Shown here one piece after another: positions 12,771-26,414 of a stretch of 64,000 nt of DNA; position 1 is the stretch's first letter, and every line of letters begins with the position of its first letter. The DNA lies in NCBI GenBank assembly GCA_946699065.1, contig CAMPDV010000878.1, positions 62,001 to 126,000 on the forward strand. Reading direction: 5' to 3'. The notes beneath the pieces are model-generated. The model saw nothing but the letters and a program-made list of their open reading frames with translations, ran no database searches and was not told where the DNA came from. Origin of the DNA: Loxodes magnus. Lineage: Eukaryota; Ciliophora; Karyorelictea; Loxodida; Loxodidae. The position numbers were made by a program, and so were the translations under genes.

Positions 12771-13652
12771 TCATGCTGGGCACCAAATGCTCCGGTATTA
12801 AAATTAAAGTCTTAAAAGCCTCTCTTCCTCTTTCTACCCATTGCTCATGTTATTTCCAATTCTATCTTCATTTCTAATCAAATTTTCTCTTGCAGATGAA
12901 AATTAATTCATTTAAGTATAATCTCTCTCTGATTTGTCTCTACTGCATTTGTTTTTTCTTCCTCTGCTATGCTTGTATTCTTCTTTATTTATTCCAATAC
13001 TACGTTTTGAAATTTGGAATTTCTTGCAGCGTCTTCACAAGTGTTTTGTCGAATTACAGTAACAATTCTTCACTATTTTTTGTGGTCTAACCCTAGTCTT
13101 CATGTTGGTCTCTTCAATCATCATTGGATCTCTCCTTTGTTTGTCTAGCTTCTTTTCTAATTTTTTCAGTCTTTTACTTAGATCAGATTGTTTCTGAAGC
13201 TAATTTTAGGATTAATTATTCTGGTCTTAGGATATGCTTCAGAAAGTGCTTAGTTCTCTTTCTTAGGACATAAGTCTGGATTCTATTACTTCTGCTAGGC
13301 TGAGTTGCTCCATAAGCTTCTCATTATCTTTCCTCACTTTCCTAACCTCTTCCTGGAGGTTCAGCACCACTTTGATGAGCTGTTCCATGCTCATCTGGCC
13401 AGAAGGATTAAACTTTGAGACCTCCTGGTGCAGAGCAGACTTCATCTGCTTTCTGGGCTTCTCTTCTGAGTTTGGAGTTATTACATGAATCGCTTTCTAG
13501 GATTTCTTCTGATCATCATATCCTGCTTGAATTCCAGGTTATTAAGAATAAGAAAAGGTTGAGGTATAGAAAGAGAAAACTGGCCATGATTGGATCAGGT
13601 TTCCTCTCCAACTTTTTGGAGGTGGTGTAGAAACCTCTTTTGAATCCTTCCA
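12771..13652 (-). CDS. Gag-like protein: coiled coil plus zinc knuckle
   Basis: One frame runs 293 codons from 13652 to the TGA at 12773-12771 with no frameshift, far richer in GC than its flanks. It has a Pro/Ser/Tyr-rich start (TPPPKSWRGN near residue 15), a basic stretch, then from residue 90 a long heptad-like helix (SMEQLIKVVLNLQEEV), a Lys-rich helix near 150-175, and CNSTKHL-UGA-RRC (residues 199-209), which fits the C-x4-H-x4-C half of a retroviral-type zinc knuckle; a second Cys pair is only partly kept (CYC). In-frame TGA codons lie at 13241-13239 and 13037-13035. There is no ATG before codon 70, so the 5' end may be truncated. Paralogues occur at 28615-29405 and 32280-32920. Known Gag/ORF1 proteins use such coils and knuckles to bind element RNA; that role is inferred. 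No polymerase gene is adjacent. Confidence 0.6.
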
Positions 13653-16600
13653 TATTTTTTTTAATTTTATGGGAAAGCAAGAAATTAACATGGTTTTTAA
13701 CTATCTGATATATGTTTAAAATTTATTAATTATACTTAACTAATTTTAAAAATAGTATATTTACTTTTAAGAATAAATTATTATAAAATTAAATTAGAAC
13801 ATAAATAAAAGAATTATACATTAATAATTTATAAAAAATTAATAGAGCAAATAGGATAAATAAAATAACGTAAACTGATATATTTTATAAATTTAAGAAG
13901 TTATATATATTATAATTTATTATAAACTGAAGAGTAATTATTTTCTTTCTGATTCCAATAAATCTACTGCAAAAATTATTTAATTTTAAATATTTGAAAT
14001 GTTTAAAGAAATGTGTACTTGATTGAAAATCGACAATATATGAATGAATTTTAATTATATTAGAATTATATCTTTAACCTAAATACTTTTATATTCAACT
14101 TAATTTGCTCTATAGCATGTAGATATTGTAATAATACTCTTAAATATAAATAGTTTAGAACAAATTTTAAATAGCATTATGAAAAGATTCAAATTTCTAT
14201 TACCAACTAACTGGCTGTAGATCATTGTATTTATTAAATATTATTTAAATAAATCCTTCTTAAACAAAAAGTTTTATTATTATCAATGTTATATCCTAAT
14301 TTAAATTTTATCTCTAGTATAAGTTATAAAATTAAAATTAAAAGTTAATTTCCATATACCTATTTAATGTATAAAAATTTAAATATTTATACAAATTAAT
14401 ACTAAGTCATAATTAATAACTTTATTTAAGTAGTCTTTTCTGTATATAATTATCACATGTGTGAAAATTATTTATGAAGATATTTTTACACTAATGCTTA
14501 AATTTAGAAAATATATTCTATAAAATTTAATGAATCATTTCCACATAATAGAAAAATAACTAAAATGCATTATCTAACTTAAAATATTATATTTAGATGC
14601 TTATTTATAAAATAAGAATTAAATAAAAAAGAAAAAGACTTTACATTAATACAACTAACAATTCTAAGATAAAATTATAGATACTCTAAACAAATAAATT
14701 TGCTTATTAAATTTTCTATCTTCTTTTATATAAGGTTCTTCAGTCTTAATTTCGTAAAAGACGTTGAAAAAATTACAAATTTTAGATAAAATTTAAAATT
14801 TGATTTAGCCTTTAGTTTCAGAAAATAATATAATTTCTCATTTAAAGGTTATTAGTTCTAGAAATTAATAAAAAATCAAAGAAATAAATACTATTAATAT
14901 ATTCAATAAATTTTTCACTATTAAATTTAATTTTAACTAAGAAACTTTTTTTATTTGATAAACTTTCTTTAAATATTGTTTAAGTTATAATTAATTTTAG
15001 AACTATAATTTAAACAATTTTAATTTTAAAGAGCAAATTACTTTTTATGCTTTTTTAAATTATTTAGTTTATTCTTTATATTTTTACTTTTATTCAAATT
15101 TTATTTTTTCAGAATTGATGTATTTTTATTTAAAATCATAAGTATCATGGTTTTAAGATGAATTTAAAATTTTCATAGAAACTAATATTCTTATTAGACT
15201 TACTAATAAATTAACTCTATTTAAATTATAATATAAATTAATTTCAATTATTGATTCAAGTTTGCTAAATGTCATATAATACTAACCCAAATAGAATTTA
15301 GATTTTATAAATTTAGTTTTAAAAATATTAACTAATTTAATATAAACTTTATTTATTTTGCTTGCTAAAAGAATTCACTACTAGTACCTTAGGATATAAG
15401 CATTACAAATATTGTTTCGAAAGCTGAAGAATACTCATATCCGCTAATAAAAAGATTTATATAAATCAATTAGATTTATAATTTATAATTGTTAATCATT
15501 TATCCTTAATTAAAATAAAATACTTACTAATAAATAAAATAGAGTTCAACTAATTTAAATCATTCTTTCATTTATTTAAAGTTATATAACACTAATTTTA
15601 AACTTTCCTATCATTTAAATTTATTTATGATTATTTGTTAAGTTATATAAATTAAGAGAATATTTAGTTTTATTTTGCTTGATAAACATAAGTTAAATTT
15701 TTAAGTTTAGAACTTTTATTCCATTCATAACATTTCTTTAATAATTAACTTTAGATTTTATGATTTTCTATCATATAAATTCAGAAATTTATAAAGAGCA
15801 CAAACTTCTTTACATTTTAAAATTTTTCTACTATTTATAATTTAAATAAAATAGTTATGTTTATATGTTTGGATCTATAAAGATTTTCATTAAATCTAAT
15901 TTGAATATTTTGAATTTGAGATTATTTTATTTATCTATTTTAAATTATATTTATGGTTGTTGGCGTATTATGATATAATCTAAAAGAATATTCCTTATGT
16001 TTATTTATAATTAAAATTAAGATTTTCGACAAAAATATCTACCTGATTTTTTTATTTTTACAAACTATAACAATTTTTTCTTTAATCATTTGTATATTTA
16101 ATTTTAATTTTAATTTTAATAAAATAAATTCTTTTCAGATAATACATATTTGATAAATAATTATAACTATGAAAATAATTTATTTTATCAAATTATCTAA
16201 AAATAGAAATAAAATTTAAATAATTTTAAAATAACTTCTTTATTTGTTAGTTAATTTAATGAAATATTTATTTTATATTTGTCTTTTTTTTATTTTTCTT
16301 TTAAGATAATCTAAGCTCTCTATTTTTTCACTTAGTAATTCATTCTCAAATAATAAATAGCAAATTTAATTAATTTATAAAATACTTTACTAAGAAACTT
16401 TATAATTATTAAAAAGCATTTTTAAAAATTTCATTCATTAGAAGATAATGCATCTCTTAATTTAATCTATAAATATCTTTATATCTTAGATGGTCGCATT
16501 TTAATCCTTAAGTTATACCTTAAAATTTATTATCTTTATATATTAATAATTTTCTTAGGTTCAAAGCTATTCTTTAAATTTTTAGTAGATTTTATTTATT

Positions 16601-18417
16601 TTTTATAATAATGCTATTAATTTAATTTAAATTTAAATTTTATTAATTAAAATCTTAATTATTTTTTATAAATATTAAAAACATAATAAAACATAAAGAA
16701 AAATAAGGGAAAATAAATAAAATGCTTCACCTTTTGGAAATAGTTATTTTAATATTTTAATAATTTCTTTATTTATAAGCTTCTAAACTGTAAAATTATT
16801 AATATGCTTGTATTAATTAATATTAAATTATTTATGGTTAAGTAGCTACTAAGCAATAAAAAAATTTAAATGAAATAATATAAAAATTTAAAATTGTCAA
16901 AAGTTAAGCAAAAATCTCAAAGATTATTTTAGATATAGTGACTTATTTATTTTTAAATTTTAAATATTTGTTTTAATAGATAATGGCTAGTGAAGATTTT
17001 TTTTCTTTTAAATTTTTGATTCCTTATTTTTAAGTTTTAATAAAAATTTGCTAGATCAATTAATTTTAAGAAAGGATACTATTTTTAAATAAATTAAAAA
17101 ACTTAAAAACTTTATTTTATTTCCTTTAAAATAAAAATTTAAGAATGTTGCTTCAATTATAATTTACAAATAAATACCATCAAATTATTTTAACAACTTG
17201 ATAAAGAATAAATTTTATTCTTAAGGTAATAAAAATATTTATTTATTTTGAATATCGTAGAAATGCCAAATAAAATAAAATACAAATATAGGATTTTCAA
17301 GTTTTCATAGTTTTAGAAATAAGATCTTTAAAAAGTAACAAACACAAATTATAAAAGGGAGAAATTTACAAATCCTTATTTCCCCTATATTAATTAAAAA
17401 TTTATTTATTAATTAGAAAATTTATTTATTTATTTATAAATTTATAAATTTAAAGATTATTTAGAAGTATAATAAACAACTTCTTAGCATAAAATTTTAG
17501 AATATTTTTAACTTAATTTTAGATTTATCGTTTTTATCTATTTTATAATTATAAAACTTTTAAAAAACTGAAAGATTTTATTATTTCTTTTATTTTCTAT
17601 TTATTTTTTTATTAATAAATGCTGGCTAATGAATATAATTTCTTTCATTATATCTATAATTTATTTAATGTTTTTTTGCTATGATGATGCTTAATATTTA
17701 AAAAATTGACTTAAAAATTCAAGCATAATATCAAAACTAAATTAAATCTTTTTACAATAATAGTAAAAATTAATTTTTAGGTTCTTTTCGTTTTAATAAT
17801 ATCAAATTTAAGCTATTCATGTTCTCAATTATATTAAAGATTTTATATTTTAAAGAAATAAAAAATACAAAATAATAATTTTAAATTAGGGTTCTTTAAA
17901 TACTTCCTTCTCAAAAAATCCAAAGACGTAGAATCAAGTTTCAGAGTAAACAAATGAATTAATAAAAATCTAAAATATTGATAATCTAAAATTTTAAAGC
18001 TTTAGGTATTTAATAAGTAAATATATTAACTATTTAAACCTTTTCTATTTTTATATTAGATAGAATAGAAATTTATATATTTCTCTAGTGCTTTCAACTA
18101 GAATATAGCAAAGACTATAGAGTTAAATATTTTTTATCATAGCCATTTGTTGAAGAAAGTAAATTTAGGTTAAATGTATATGTAATTTTATTTTTCTTAA
18201 TAAAATTCCAAAAATAAATGATAAAGATTATATAATGAAATAAAATTTAGGTATAATCAAACTAAATAACTGATAAATTCAACTTTTATCTAAATTATTT
18301 TAAAAAAAGAGTGAGAAAAAAGAAAGATAAGAATTAGATCTTAAAGTTATAAAAGTCTAAAAATAAATACTATTAATTTTTATCTAATAAAATAAATAAA
18401 TAAATAAATTTGATTAT
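13653..18417. other. AT-rich region, no gene seen
   Basis: About 4.8 kb of AT-rich sequence. I scanned both strands for purine-rich coding blocks, Cys/His motifs, tRNA arms and repeats and found nothing I could support. Confidence 0.45.
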
Positions 18418-18451
18418 AGAGCGCGTAGCACTCTCGTTGGTGCGCAGCTCT
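18418..18451. other. GC-rich hairpin
   Basis: AGAGC-GCG at 18418-18425 pairs with CGC-A-GCTCT at 18443-18451, with an inner CAC (18429-18431) pairing with GTG (18440-18442), giving a stem-loop of about 34 nt with one bulge. It is the most GC-rich stretch within several kilobases and marks the start of the structured island. It may be an RNA stem or a protein-binding palindrome. Confidence 0.5.
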
Positions 18452-18465
18452 TTAAAAAAAATGTT

Positions 18466-18600
18466 TCATACTGACAAGAATGTTTGTTACTGATAAAATT
18501 ATCAGATACTGATAAACCTTGTTCAATACTGGTATAATTATTCAGTATTGATAAAAATGTTCCATACTGTTATAATTTTAGAATACTCGTAATCTTTAAT
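18466..18600 (+). repeat. Degenerate short tandem repeat
   Basis: About five imperfect units built on (A/T)TACTGATAAAA followed by TGTTCC- or ATTATCA-like spacers, with a period near 23-25 bp. It lies directly between the hairpin at 18418 and the paired repeats at 18648. Confidence 0.55.
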
Positions 18601-18900
18601 ACTTGCTGGAGGTTCAAGGACATGGCAGGGTTGCGTCTCATTGCATCACCAAAGCAGAGGACAATATGTGTCAATTATGGCCTCTTAAATTCCCCACCTC
18701 TGATGAAGCTCGCAATATTATTTCTTTTTAGTTCCAGAATTAAAAATAAACGAAGCCAAGCCAATATCGAAGGTCTAAGAATCTTATGTCTCGAGGTTAA
18801 ACCAAAGCAGAGGAAGACATAAAGTCGATTGTGGATACTTAACTTCCCCAACCTCTGATGAAGATGACCTTGCTGTTCACCTTCGAACAACTATGGCGGT
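18601..18900 (+). other. Two tandem hairpin-forming repeats, possible RNA
   Basis: Two related units, 18648-18708 and 18801-18863, both begin ACCAAAGCAGAGG and end CC(A/C)ACCTCTGATGAAG. In each unit CAGAGG can pair with CCTCTG about 40 bp downstream, so the same stem is preserved while the loop differs. TGATGA at the end resembles a snoRNA C box, but no convincing D box is placed with it. Short open frames run through both strands here but neither shows coding bias. This may be a small structured RNA or a relic of one; I do not recognise it. Confidence 0.4.
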
Positions 18901-21659
18901 TTTAAAAAATATAAGTATAAAGAACTTATTTAATAGATTTAACTTGATATTTCATTATTCTTAAAATTCTAAACTAGAGCAATTATAGCAAGTAATAATC
19001 TCCATTTATATTTGATTAATTTTAAAAATAAAATAAAAAATAAAGCTTACTCTTTGTAAAATAATTTAATGAGGCTTTTTATTTATATATGTTTATTTAA
19101 ATTTGAAAGCTTGCTTTATTGTTCAAATTTTATAAATAACAAATATCTTCTAATTTTTAATAACAAAAGAAATGTAGATTTTAGTGACAATAAATTCAAA
19201 ATAAATTAATAGCTTATAAAATAAAACAGATAATTACAATAAATAAGGATATTAAATCATTTTTGCAATGTCAAAATGATTATAAAAATTCTGAAATTAA
19301 AACAAAATTATGCTCTTTTAAAAATTTTTAAAATCTTTCCCACTTTGATTTTAAAAATTTACTCGATTGAGCAAATATTGCTTATAGCAAAATTAAATTT
19401 TTAGTTACTAAATTTAAAATTTATTAGTAGTTGAAAATATTGCTTACATAAAAAGTTAATAAAGAATTTCTAGTTATTTTTAGTTTATTTCTAATTAAAT
19501 TTGTGAAAATCTAAGTATTATTTTTAAATTAAATCTTTATTGCTCTAAAATTATTTTGTTGTTAGTATAATAATCTACATTAATTATATTAGAATCTAAA
19601 TTATATAACTATTTTTAAACAATTTTTTATTAAGATTAATAGTTAACTAAATGATAGAGTAATAAATCTTATATTCAAGATATTTAGAGTGAATTAATTA
19701 AAAGCTTAGATAAATGTTAAATTTATTTAATTTTATCTAAGGATATCTAAAATTTTATTAAAATATTAAAGCTTATAATAAAAATTGCTAAATTAAATAT
19801 GTTTATACTCTTAGATTAATTAAAGCTTACTAGAACTTCATTAGATTTTAATTTACAACTATAAATTATAAATATTGATTTAAATTTTTTAAAAGTTTTT
19901 ATTAATTTAAAAATTTGTTTAAGGAAATCAGCTACTAAATAAGAAGAAAAAGTTTAATAAGAAGTATAATAACAATAAATATAAAATAAATTTAAAATAA
20001 TTAAAAGATAAAATAAAAATAAGCTAATATCTATTATAATTAATATCTATCTTATATTTTAGAAGATTTATAAAATAAAATCTCTATTTTTGTTTGGCTT
20101 AAAAGATTTCAAATTTGAATTATTTATTTCTTATATTATATCTATATAAATATCTAATTAAGCAAATAAAAGCTTGTTACTTCATTGATTGAAAAGAGTT
20201 CTCTACTTTTATTTTAATGTAGTTAAAATTTATAAAATATATCCTCTTACATTCTAATAATTAATTGAAATTATATTTATAATTAAATTTATTTTTCATT
20301 GAAAAGCAAGTGCAGCTTATATCTTATTTCTTAAACATAATTTTTCTTAATTATTTTACCTTTCCATTATATAAAATCTTACATCACTAGAGAATCAACT
20401 TGTAAATTAGTAAATATCTTTAATTTATGGAAGACAGCTGATTGGTTTACTTTATTCAGGTTTAACCTTGCTAAAAAAAGTGGCTGCTTAGTCTTTTAAA
20501 TCTTAATAAATATTGGTTAGAGTAAACTGAATTTCAATTAATTACAATTTTTTAGTTATATGAAACATTAAAATTATATAATTATAGGTTTATAATATCC
20601 CAAATATTTAAATAAGATTTAGATCTCTTATTTTAAAAAAGGGTAAGTTATTATTAAACTATTATTGAGATTTCTTTCATTTAATAAAAGTTATTCAAGC
20701 AATTTATAATTAAATATTAATAATTAGTTTCATTTAGACTACCATTAATTAAATAAATTCGTATTTAGTTAAAATTTATACGAAAATAATACAATACTTT
20801 AGTATGATTTTAGATTCTTATTCATATAATTTATAGTAATATTCAAAGTATTTGGATAGAACTTAAGTTTTATTATAAATTTTTTAAAATTTGCGTTGTT
20901 TAAAAATAGAATTTCATTCATTAATAAATTGATAGAAAAAACTAAAATTTATTAAAATAAGTATTATCTTCAAGTTATATGATATAAGAATTTTATGAGT
21001 ACAACGAAAAATTTTTTTGCTTGAAGGAAAATTTTAAGCAAGCAGGAAGTTTCTAGTTATTTCTTTAAAGTAATAAATCTTAGATTACTTTGCGTAATTG
21101 AAAAGTTTTATTTAATTTTAATTAACTTTTATTTATATTTTTATTATTTAGTTTATGATTAAAGTATGTGCAAATTATCTTTATATTTATTTTATTTTTA
21201 TAAAGCTTAAAGCTAAATAATAGCTATAATGCTCTTTAAAAAATTTAGATAATATTTTATAAAGAATAGAGTAAATGATAAAATTTTTACTAGAAAAAGA
21301 TAATTGTTAGTTAATAACTAAATATTCTGAATATCTTCTAATAAATCTTTAATTAATTTATTATTATTCTGCTTAATTAAAGAAATGATGATGTTGTAAT
21401 TTAATTTATGATAAAATTAATTTTTATATTTGAGAAAAATTAAATTACATTTAGGATTTTTTTAATTTTAACTTAAGTATAAAATTATTTTTATCTGACA
21501 AAAAAGATAAAAGTTGATTTAAAAATCTCTAGTTGAGAGGTGATTTTAACTTAATTTTTTAATTTTTTATTAATTAAAAAATTATTAAAGTTGCATACTA
21601 CGTTTAAATTACGAGTTTTTATATTTAGATATTAAAGTAAATGAAAATAATTATTATTA
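18901..21659. other. AT-rich region, no gene seen
   Basis: About 2.8 kb of AT-rich sequence leading to the right inverted arm. No coding bias, RNA gene or repeat recognised. Confidence 0.45.
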
Positions 21660-24600
21660 AATGAATTTAAGATATATAAACTAAATAAATTTATATAAAT
21701 AATTGTAAAAAATGTCAGCTTCGAAGGAGTGCATGTCAGCTTTAGTCTTCACTAGCATGGACTGAACTATATAAGAGTATGAAATTAATTAGGAAAAGGT
21801 GAAATTACTTACTAGGGACTTTAATGCTCTTTAAAACCTGAATTTCGTTAATCTAATCAAAAAGAAAATTCTAAAACTTAAAGACACTAAGTCTAGGTAT
21901 TAAATTTCCGAAAAAGTAGGACTTCCTTTAAGTATAGTTAACTAAATACTTTTAGAATCACAGCAACTTTAAAAAAATTAAAATTAGATCACAGAATAAA
22001 AAAATAATAAAATATTAGAACTTAAAAATATTAATACTATACAATAAAATAATTAGGAAGCAAATTATCTTCAATAACTAACTACAAAAGACCAGGAGAA
22101 GGAAGTTTAATAAATATAAGAAGATATTTTTTAGTGCTTCGAAGAATTTTTAGAAGTAGAATAAAAATAAGAAAGCACATATAGTAATAAAAAAAGACCA
22201 AGAAAAGAAATAAAGTAGAAAGCAATAATTTTACCAGAAAAAGTAAAGCTAAATATAATTTCTAATTTAGATCAACAACAACAGCAAATTTAAAATATAA
22301 CCTAAAATTAAGAAAATGATTCATCTCAAATAATTTAAAGCTAAGAATAAAATTAATTATCAAATAAAGAAATAATTCACTTAACTAAAAGTGGAGTCGT
22401 AACTAAAGAGCCTGAAAATAAAGAATTATTTGCCTGTATATATTGCAAATAAATCTTTAACGATGAAGTCTTACTTTCAAAACATTTCATAGATCGCCAC
22501 GCTCAAGAAAAGTTAGATAATCTTTTCTGTCCCTTATGCAAAGATCTCCCGTTTGAAAATGTTTCTTCATATAACACTCATTTAGATCAGCATAAAAAGC
22601 AAGGATAAAGTATAAAATACACTCTATAACAAATAAAATAATTTTAGCTTCCTTAAGCTTAAATACCCTCTTAAATAAATTAAGTAGAAAAAAGTTTAAA
22701 TACACAAAATAACATGAATCAAGAGATGAAAGGAGAAACAATAAAAGAATAAGACAAGAATCGAAATGGAGAAAAATCAAGCGATGAATCTACTCTTCAT
22801 GTATTAATTAGAAAATACTAATGTGTAGAGTGTGAGAAAAATTTTCCAGAAGAAGAGTAATTTACTTTACATAAAAAAATACACAAAAAGAAAAATTTAA
22901 ACTACAAGCTTAGAACAACCAAAACTTATTAAGAGTTAGAAAGAGAAAACACTACGGTAAAATATGGCACCATCATTTACAATAAGGACGACATTGCGGT
23001 CTATAAATGTAAAGAGTGTGAAATTTTATTTAAAACAAATTTGAAGTTACAAACTCATTTCGAAAAGGAACATCCAAACTCCTAATTTAATAATATAAGA
23101 TGCTCAGTTTGTAAAGGGTAATTTATTGGGAGAAAGAATTTACTTAGACATTTAACTGGACATTCGTTTAAAGAATAGAAAAAGTTAGAAATAATAAACT
23201 TAGAAGAGGAAGATTAAACAATAAAGAAAAATAAATTAACATCTACTAATAATTCACAAGAAATTAATTAGCTCTAAGAATAAATAAAAAATTATATTTA
23301 AGATAAAAAGTAGGAAGATAAAAAAGAAGAAAAAGAAGAAAAAGTAGAAAATATCAAAATAAATGCCCCACAAACTATTGAAATTGAAGAAGAAGAAAAT
23401 AAGAAACAAGGAAGCAAAAAATAATATAAAGATAGCGAAGACTTAAATTAAGATGAAGAAAAGGTTAAGAACTATATACCTTATGAAGTAGAAAAATAAC
23501 AAATAGTTAATATTTAAGAAAAAAGAGAATTAAAAGAAGTAGTTTTCAAATAAAGTTATTAAAGTTTACCTAAAGAAATAAACTAGCAAGAAATAGGATT
23601 TTAGAAGTTCAGGAAAGTAATTGATTTAACTTAAAATAAGGAAAGAGTGCCAATTTAATTTAACTAAATAAGATAGATTAATTTTTAACGATAGCCCAAT
23701 AGATCATATGTTCCATTATAAAATAGTAGATAAATGTTTTAGCCAAGTTTATAGCCGAGTTTTTAGCCTAATTTTTAGTAAAGTTTGTATCCAAGTTATA
23801 TAAATTAATATCAATATAATTAAAATTAGCCAAGGTATTAGCATCAGAATATGTATTATCCCTATTACATGTCTCATTATCACTGAAAAATTATTTTTTG
23901 TTTTATTTAATTAAGTTTTAGATAATTTCTTTAAACAATTTTTAGATTCATTAAATAAAAAGCCTTAAACTCAAAATTATTATAAATAAATTTTAATAAT
24001 TTCTGGAATATTTGTTGCAAATCCAGAGAAATTAAAATATTTAAAATTTTTCAATACTTTGACTGATTTTTATTATAGCTTCTAAAATTAAAATTATATA
24101 AAGATTGTTATTAATAGTTTTTGAACTTAATCATTTATAAATGTTTTTATTTTAAATGACTGCTAATTAATAAAAATTATAAAATCGAATTTTATACTTA
24201 AATGTTTTAATTATTATATGTGACTAAATTAGATTTTGGACACATAATTATAAAATAAAATATTCATCTAAAATTGTAATTTTAGAATCTTTTTTGGCTC
24301 AATAAATTAAATTTATACTCTAATCATTTAGATCTATAAACATTTTTTTATGAGTAATTTTGATTCAATAGAAAAACTTATAAAAACTAAAAAATAAAAG
24401 AGAAAATTTTTATTATTACTCTAAAGAAATTTTTTTCTAAAAATATTTCTCTACAAAGAATATTAACTAGTTATTTTAAAAAATTTTAAATCATCTAAAA
24501 TAAGATAAATCTTAAAATAAAAATCCTAGAAAATATTTAGAAATTTTTAATGTAATAAAATAGAAAAAAAATTTTGCGCAACTTTCAAATTTGATTTTTT

Positions 24601-25562
24601 TAATTATTTCTTGGTAAACATAATAATTAAAAAAAATTGTTAACAAATTTTTATATTTATTATTTAAATTTGATAATATTCTTTTTTATAAAATAATTTC
24701 CATTTTCTCATCTATAAAACTTAAGCAGCCAAGATAAAGTTTTTACATAAGTCGACAATTTAAGTTCTGTTCTCTTTTTTAGTTAAAAATTTTTATTTTA
24801 TTCTTTTAAATAATTAAAAAATAAACTAGGTATAAGTTTTGGAATTTATGTGCGAAAAAATAAAATATTTAATAGATTTAAAAGTTTTAATTTAATTTAA
24901 AATAATACCTTGCAAAATGATAATATCGTAAATTTATATAGTTCTTTCTCTAAAGTTTTTATTTAGGTTTTTTTATTAATAAATTTTTATTGAAAATTGA
25001 GATTTTTATACTTAAAATTTAAAAATATTGTAATATTTTATGCTGATAAACTTTCGCTATTATGTAGATGAAAAATAATTATCTTCATTAATCAAAAAAA
25101 AGAACATGATATATTTGATTTTCTTACTAAAATGAAATGAGTAATAGAGTTATTTTATGATCTAGAAAATAATATTAGACAATGTATTTATAATGTTAAA
25201 AATTAAATAAATAATTACTAAAAATCTAATATTTTAAAAAGTTTTGCTCTGATTTAATTTTGTTTTTGAAATTAATTTTGTTTTATCAACTTTCAAATTA
25301 AGAAAATACTTTTCAATAAAAATAAAGTTGATAACTAAAATATTATTAAGAAAAGATTATGATAATAAAATAAAGCAGACTTTATAATTAAAGAATTAAA
25401 TTTATATTTAATGAAAAAGATATTTAATAATATTTAAGAAAGCTATACCATATAAAAAACGCAATAAAAGAGGATACATAAAATCAAGTATTAGATTTGA
25501 TTTTGCCTGGTATAATTTGCTTAAGTAAAAAATTTTATTTATTAGATATTTTAAAAGAATTA
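21660..25562 (+). repeat. Right arm of 3.9 kb inverted repeat
   Basis: Inverted partner of 3165-7057. It contains the complete zinc-finger gene and its AT-rich 3' flank. The tandem unit A begins inside this arm (21894, within the zinc-finger gene), so the arm's first 234 bp are absent from units B and C. Confidence 0.85.
21712..23886 (+). CDS. Five-finger C2H2 zinc-finger protein, unit A
   Basis: The ATG at 21712 and TGA at 23884-23886 are in frame (724 codons, TAA/TAG as Gln). The only internal TGA is at codon 18 (21763-21765), where the paralogue at 272 has Cys (TGC). Layout: a basic/Leu-rich N-terminal domain (about 1-110), a Gln/Lys-rich linker, five C2H2 fingers at residues 242-484 (CIYC, CPLC, CVEC, CKEC, CSVC), a Lys/Glu acidic helix, then a Gln/Pro/Phe/Tyr-rich tail ending in SHYH. 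The start is chosen because M-S-x-x-K-(E/D)-C-(M/L)-S-A is shared with two other copies. Compared with unit B it has an extra 9 bp in a GAA/AAA run, keeping frame. All length differences among copies are multiples of three, which argues for selection on the protein. Nucleic-acid binding is inferred; the biological role is unknown. Confidence 0.8.
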
Positions 25563-26414
25563 AGAACTGAATTCTTAATACTTCTAATATAAACTATCTT
25601 AGATTAAAACTTTACTCTTCTAATTAATTTTATAATTCTTTGTCTAAATTTATTTATTTTTAATCCTTCATTTAAAGGCAAACTAAAACAATAAGAGTTT
25701 CTAGATTTTTGTTAATGAAATGTAAATTAATATTAGTTATTAATATTAAAAGGGAACTATTAAATTAGTTAATAAATTTAGGTTAGTTTAATAAAGGCTT
25801 TTCTGATTATAAAGGATTAGATACTTTTAATAATTAATTATATGAAATATTTAATAAATATAATATTAAATATAAGGAAAACTTTATAAATTATTATTAT
25901 TATTTATGTCTAATTTTAGATATTTTTAGTAATGGAACTTAATGAGTAATTATGCTTAATGTAATATGCTAATTATGCTTAAATTAATTTTATTTTCTTA
26001 AAACACTCAGTCATTCTACTTGCTCTAATTCTTCTTGTAAAGGTTGTTTAAAAATTATTAAATTTAAGATTCTTGATAATTCTAATTCTCATAAGTCTAA
26101 TCATATCAAATTTATTTTTCTGTCCCTTTTCCTGAAGTATATTATTATTACCAAATTATTAAAATAAGTCTCTGTAGTAAAGGCAAAAATGTGTTCAAAT
26201 TCGTTTCAATCTTGGTCACATAAACAAGTTGCCCTTAATAAATATCAAAATGATGCTAAACAAATTAAGTTTAGAAATTATAAGATTAAGTTTTTAGTTT
26301 ATAAATGAAATAATTAATAAATAATAATAAAGCTTAAAACTTAAGATTCCTTTTAATATATTTTTATAATTTCCCTGTAAACTATTTATTAGAGGTTTAA
26401 GTATTATTTTAATC
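25563..26414. other. AT-rich spacer before the tRNA
   Basis: AT-rich sequence with one more mixed stretch near 26000-26250 (pyrimidine-rich on this strand) that I could not resolve into a gene. It is conserved in units B and C only as part of the tandem repeat. Confidence 0.4.
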
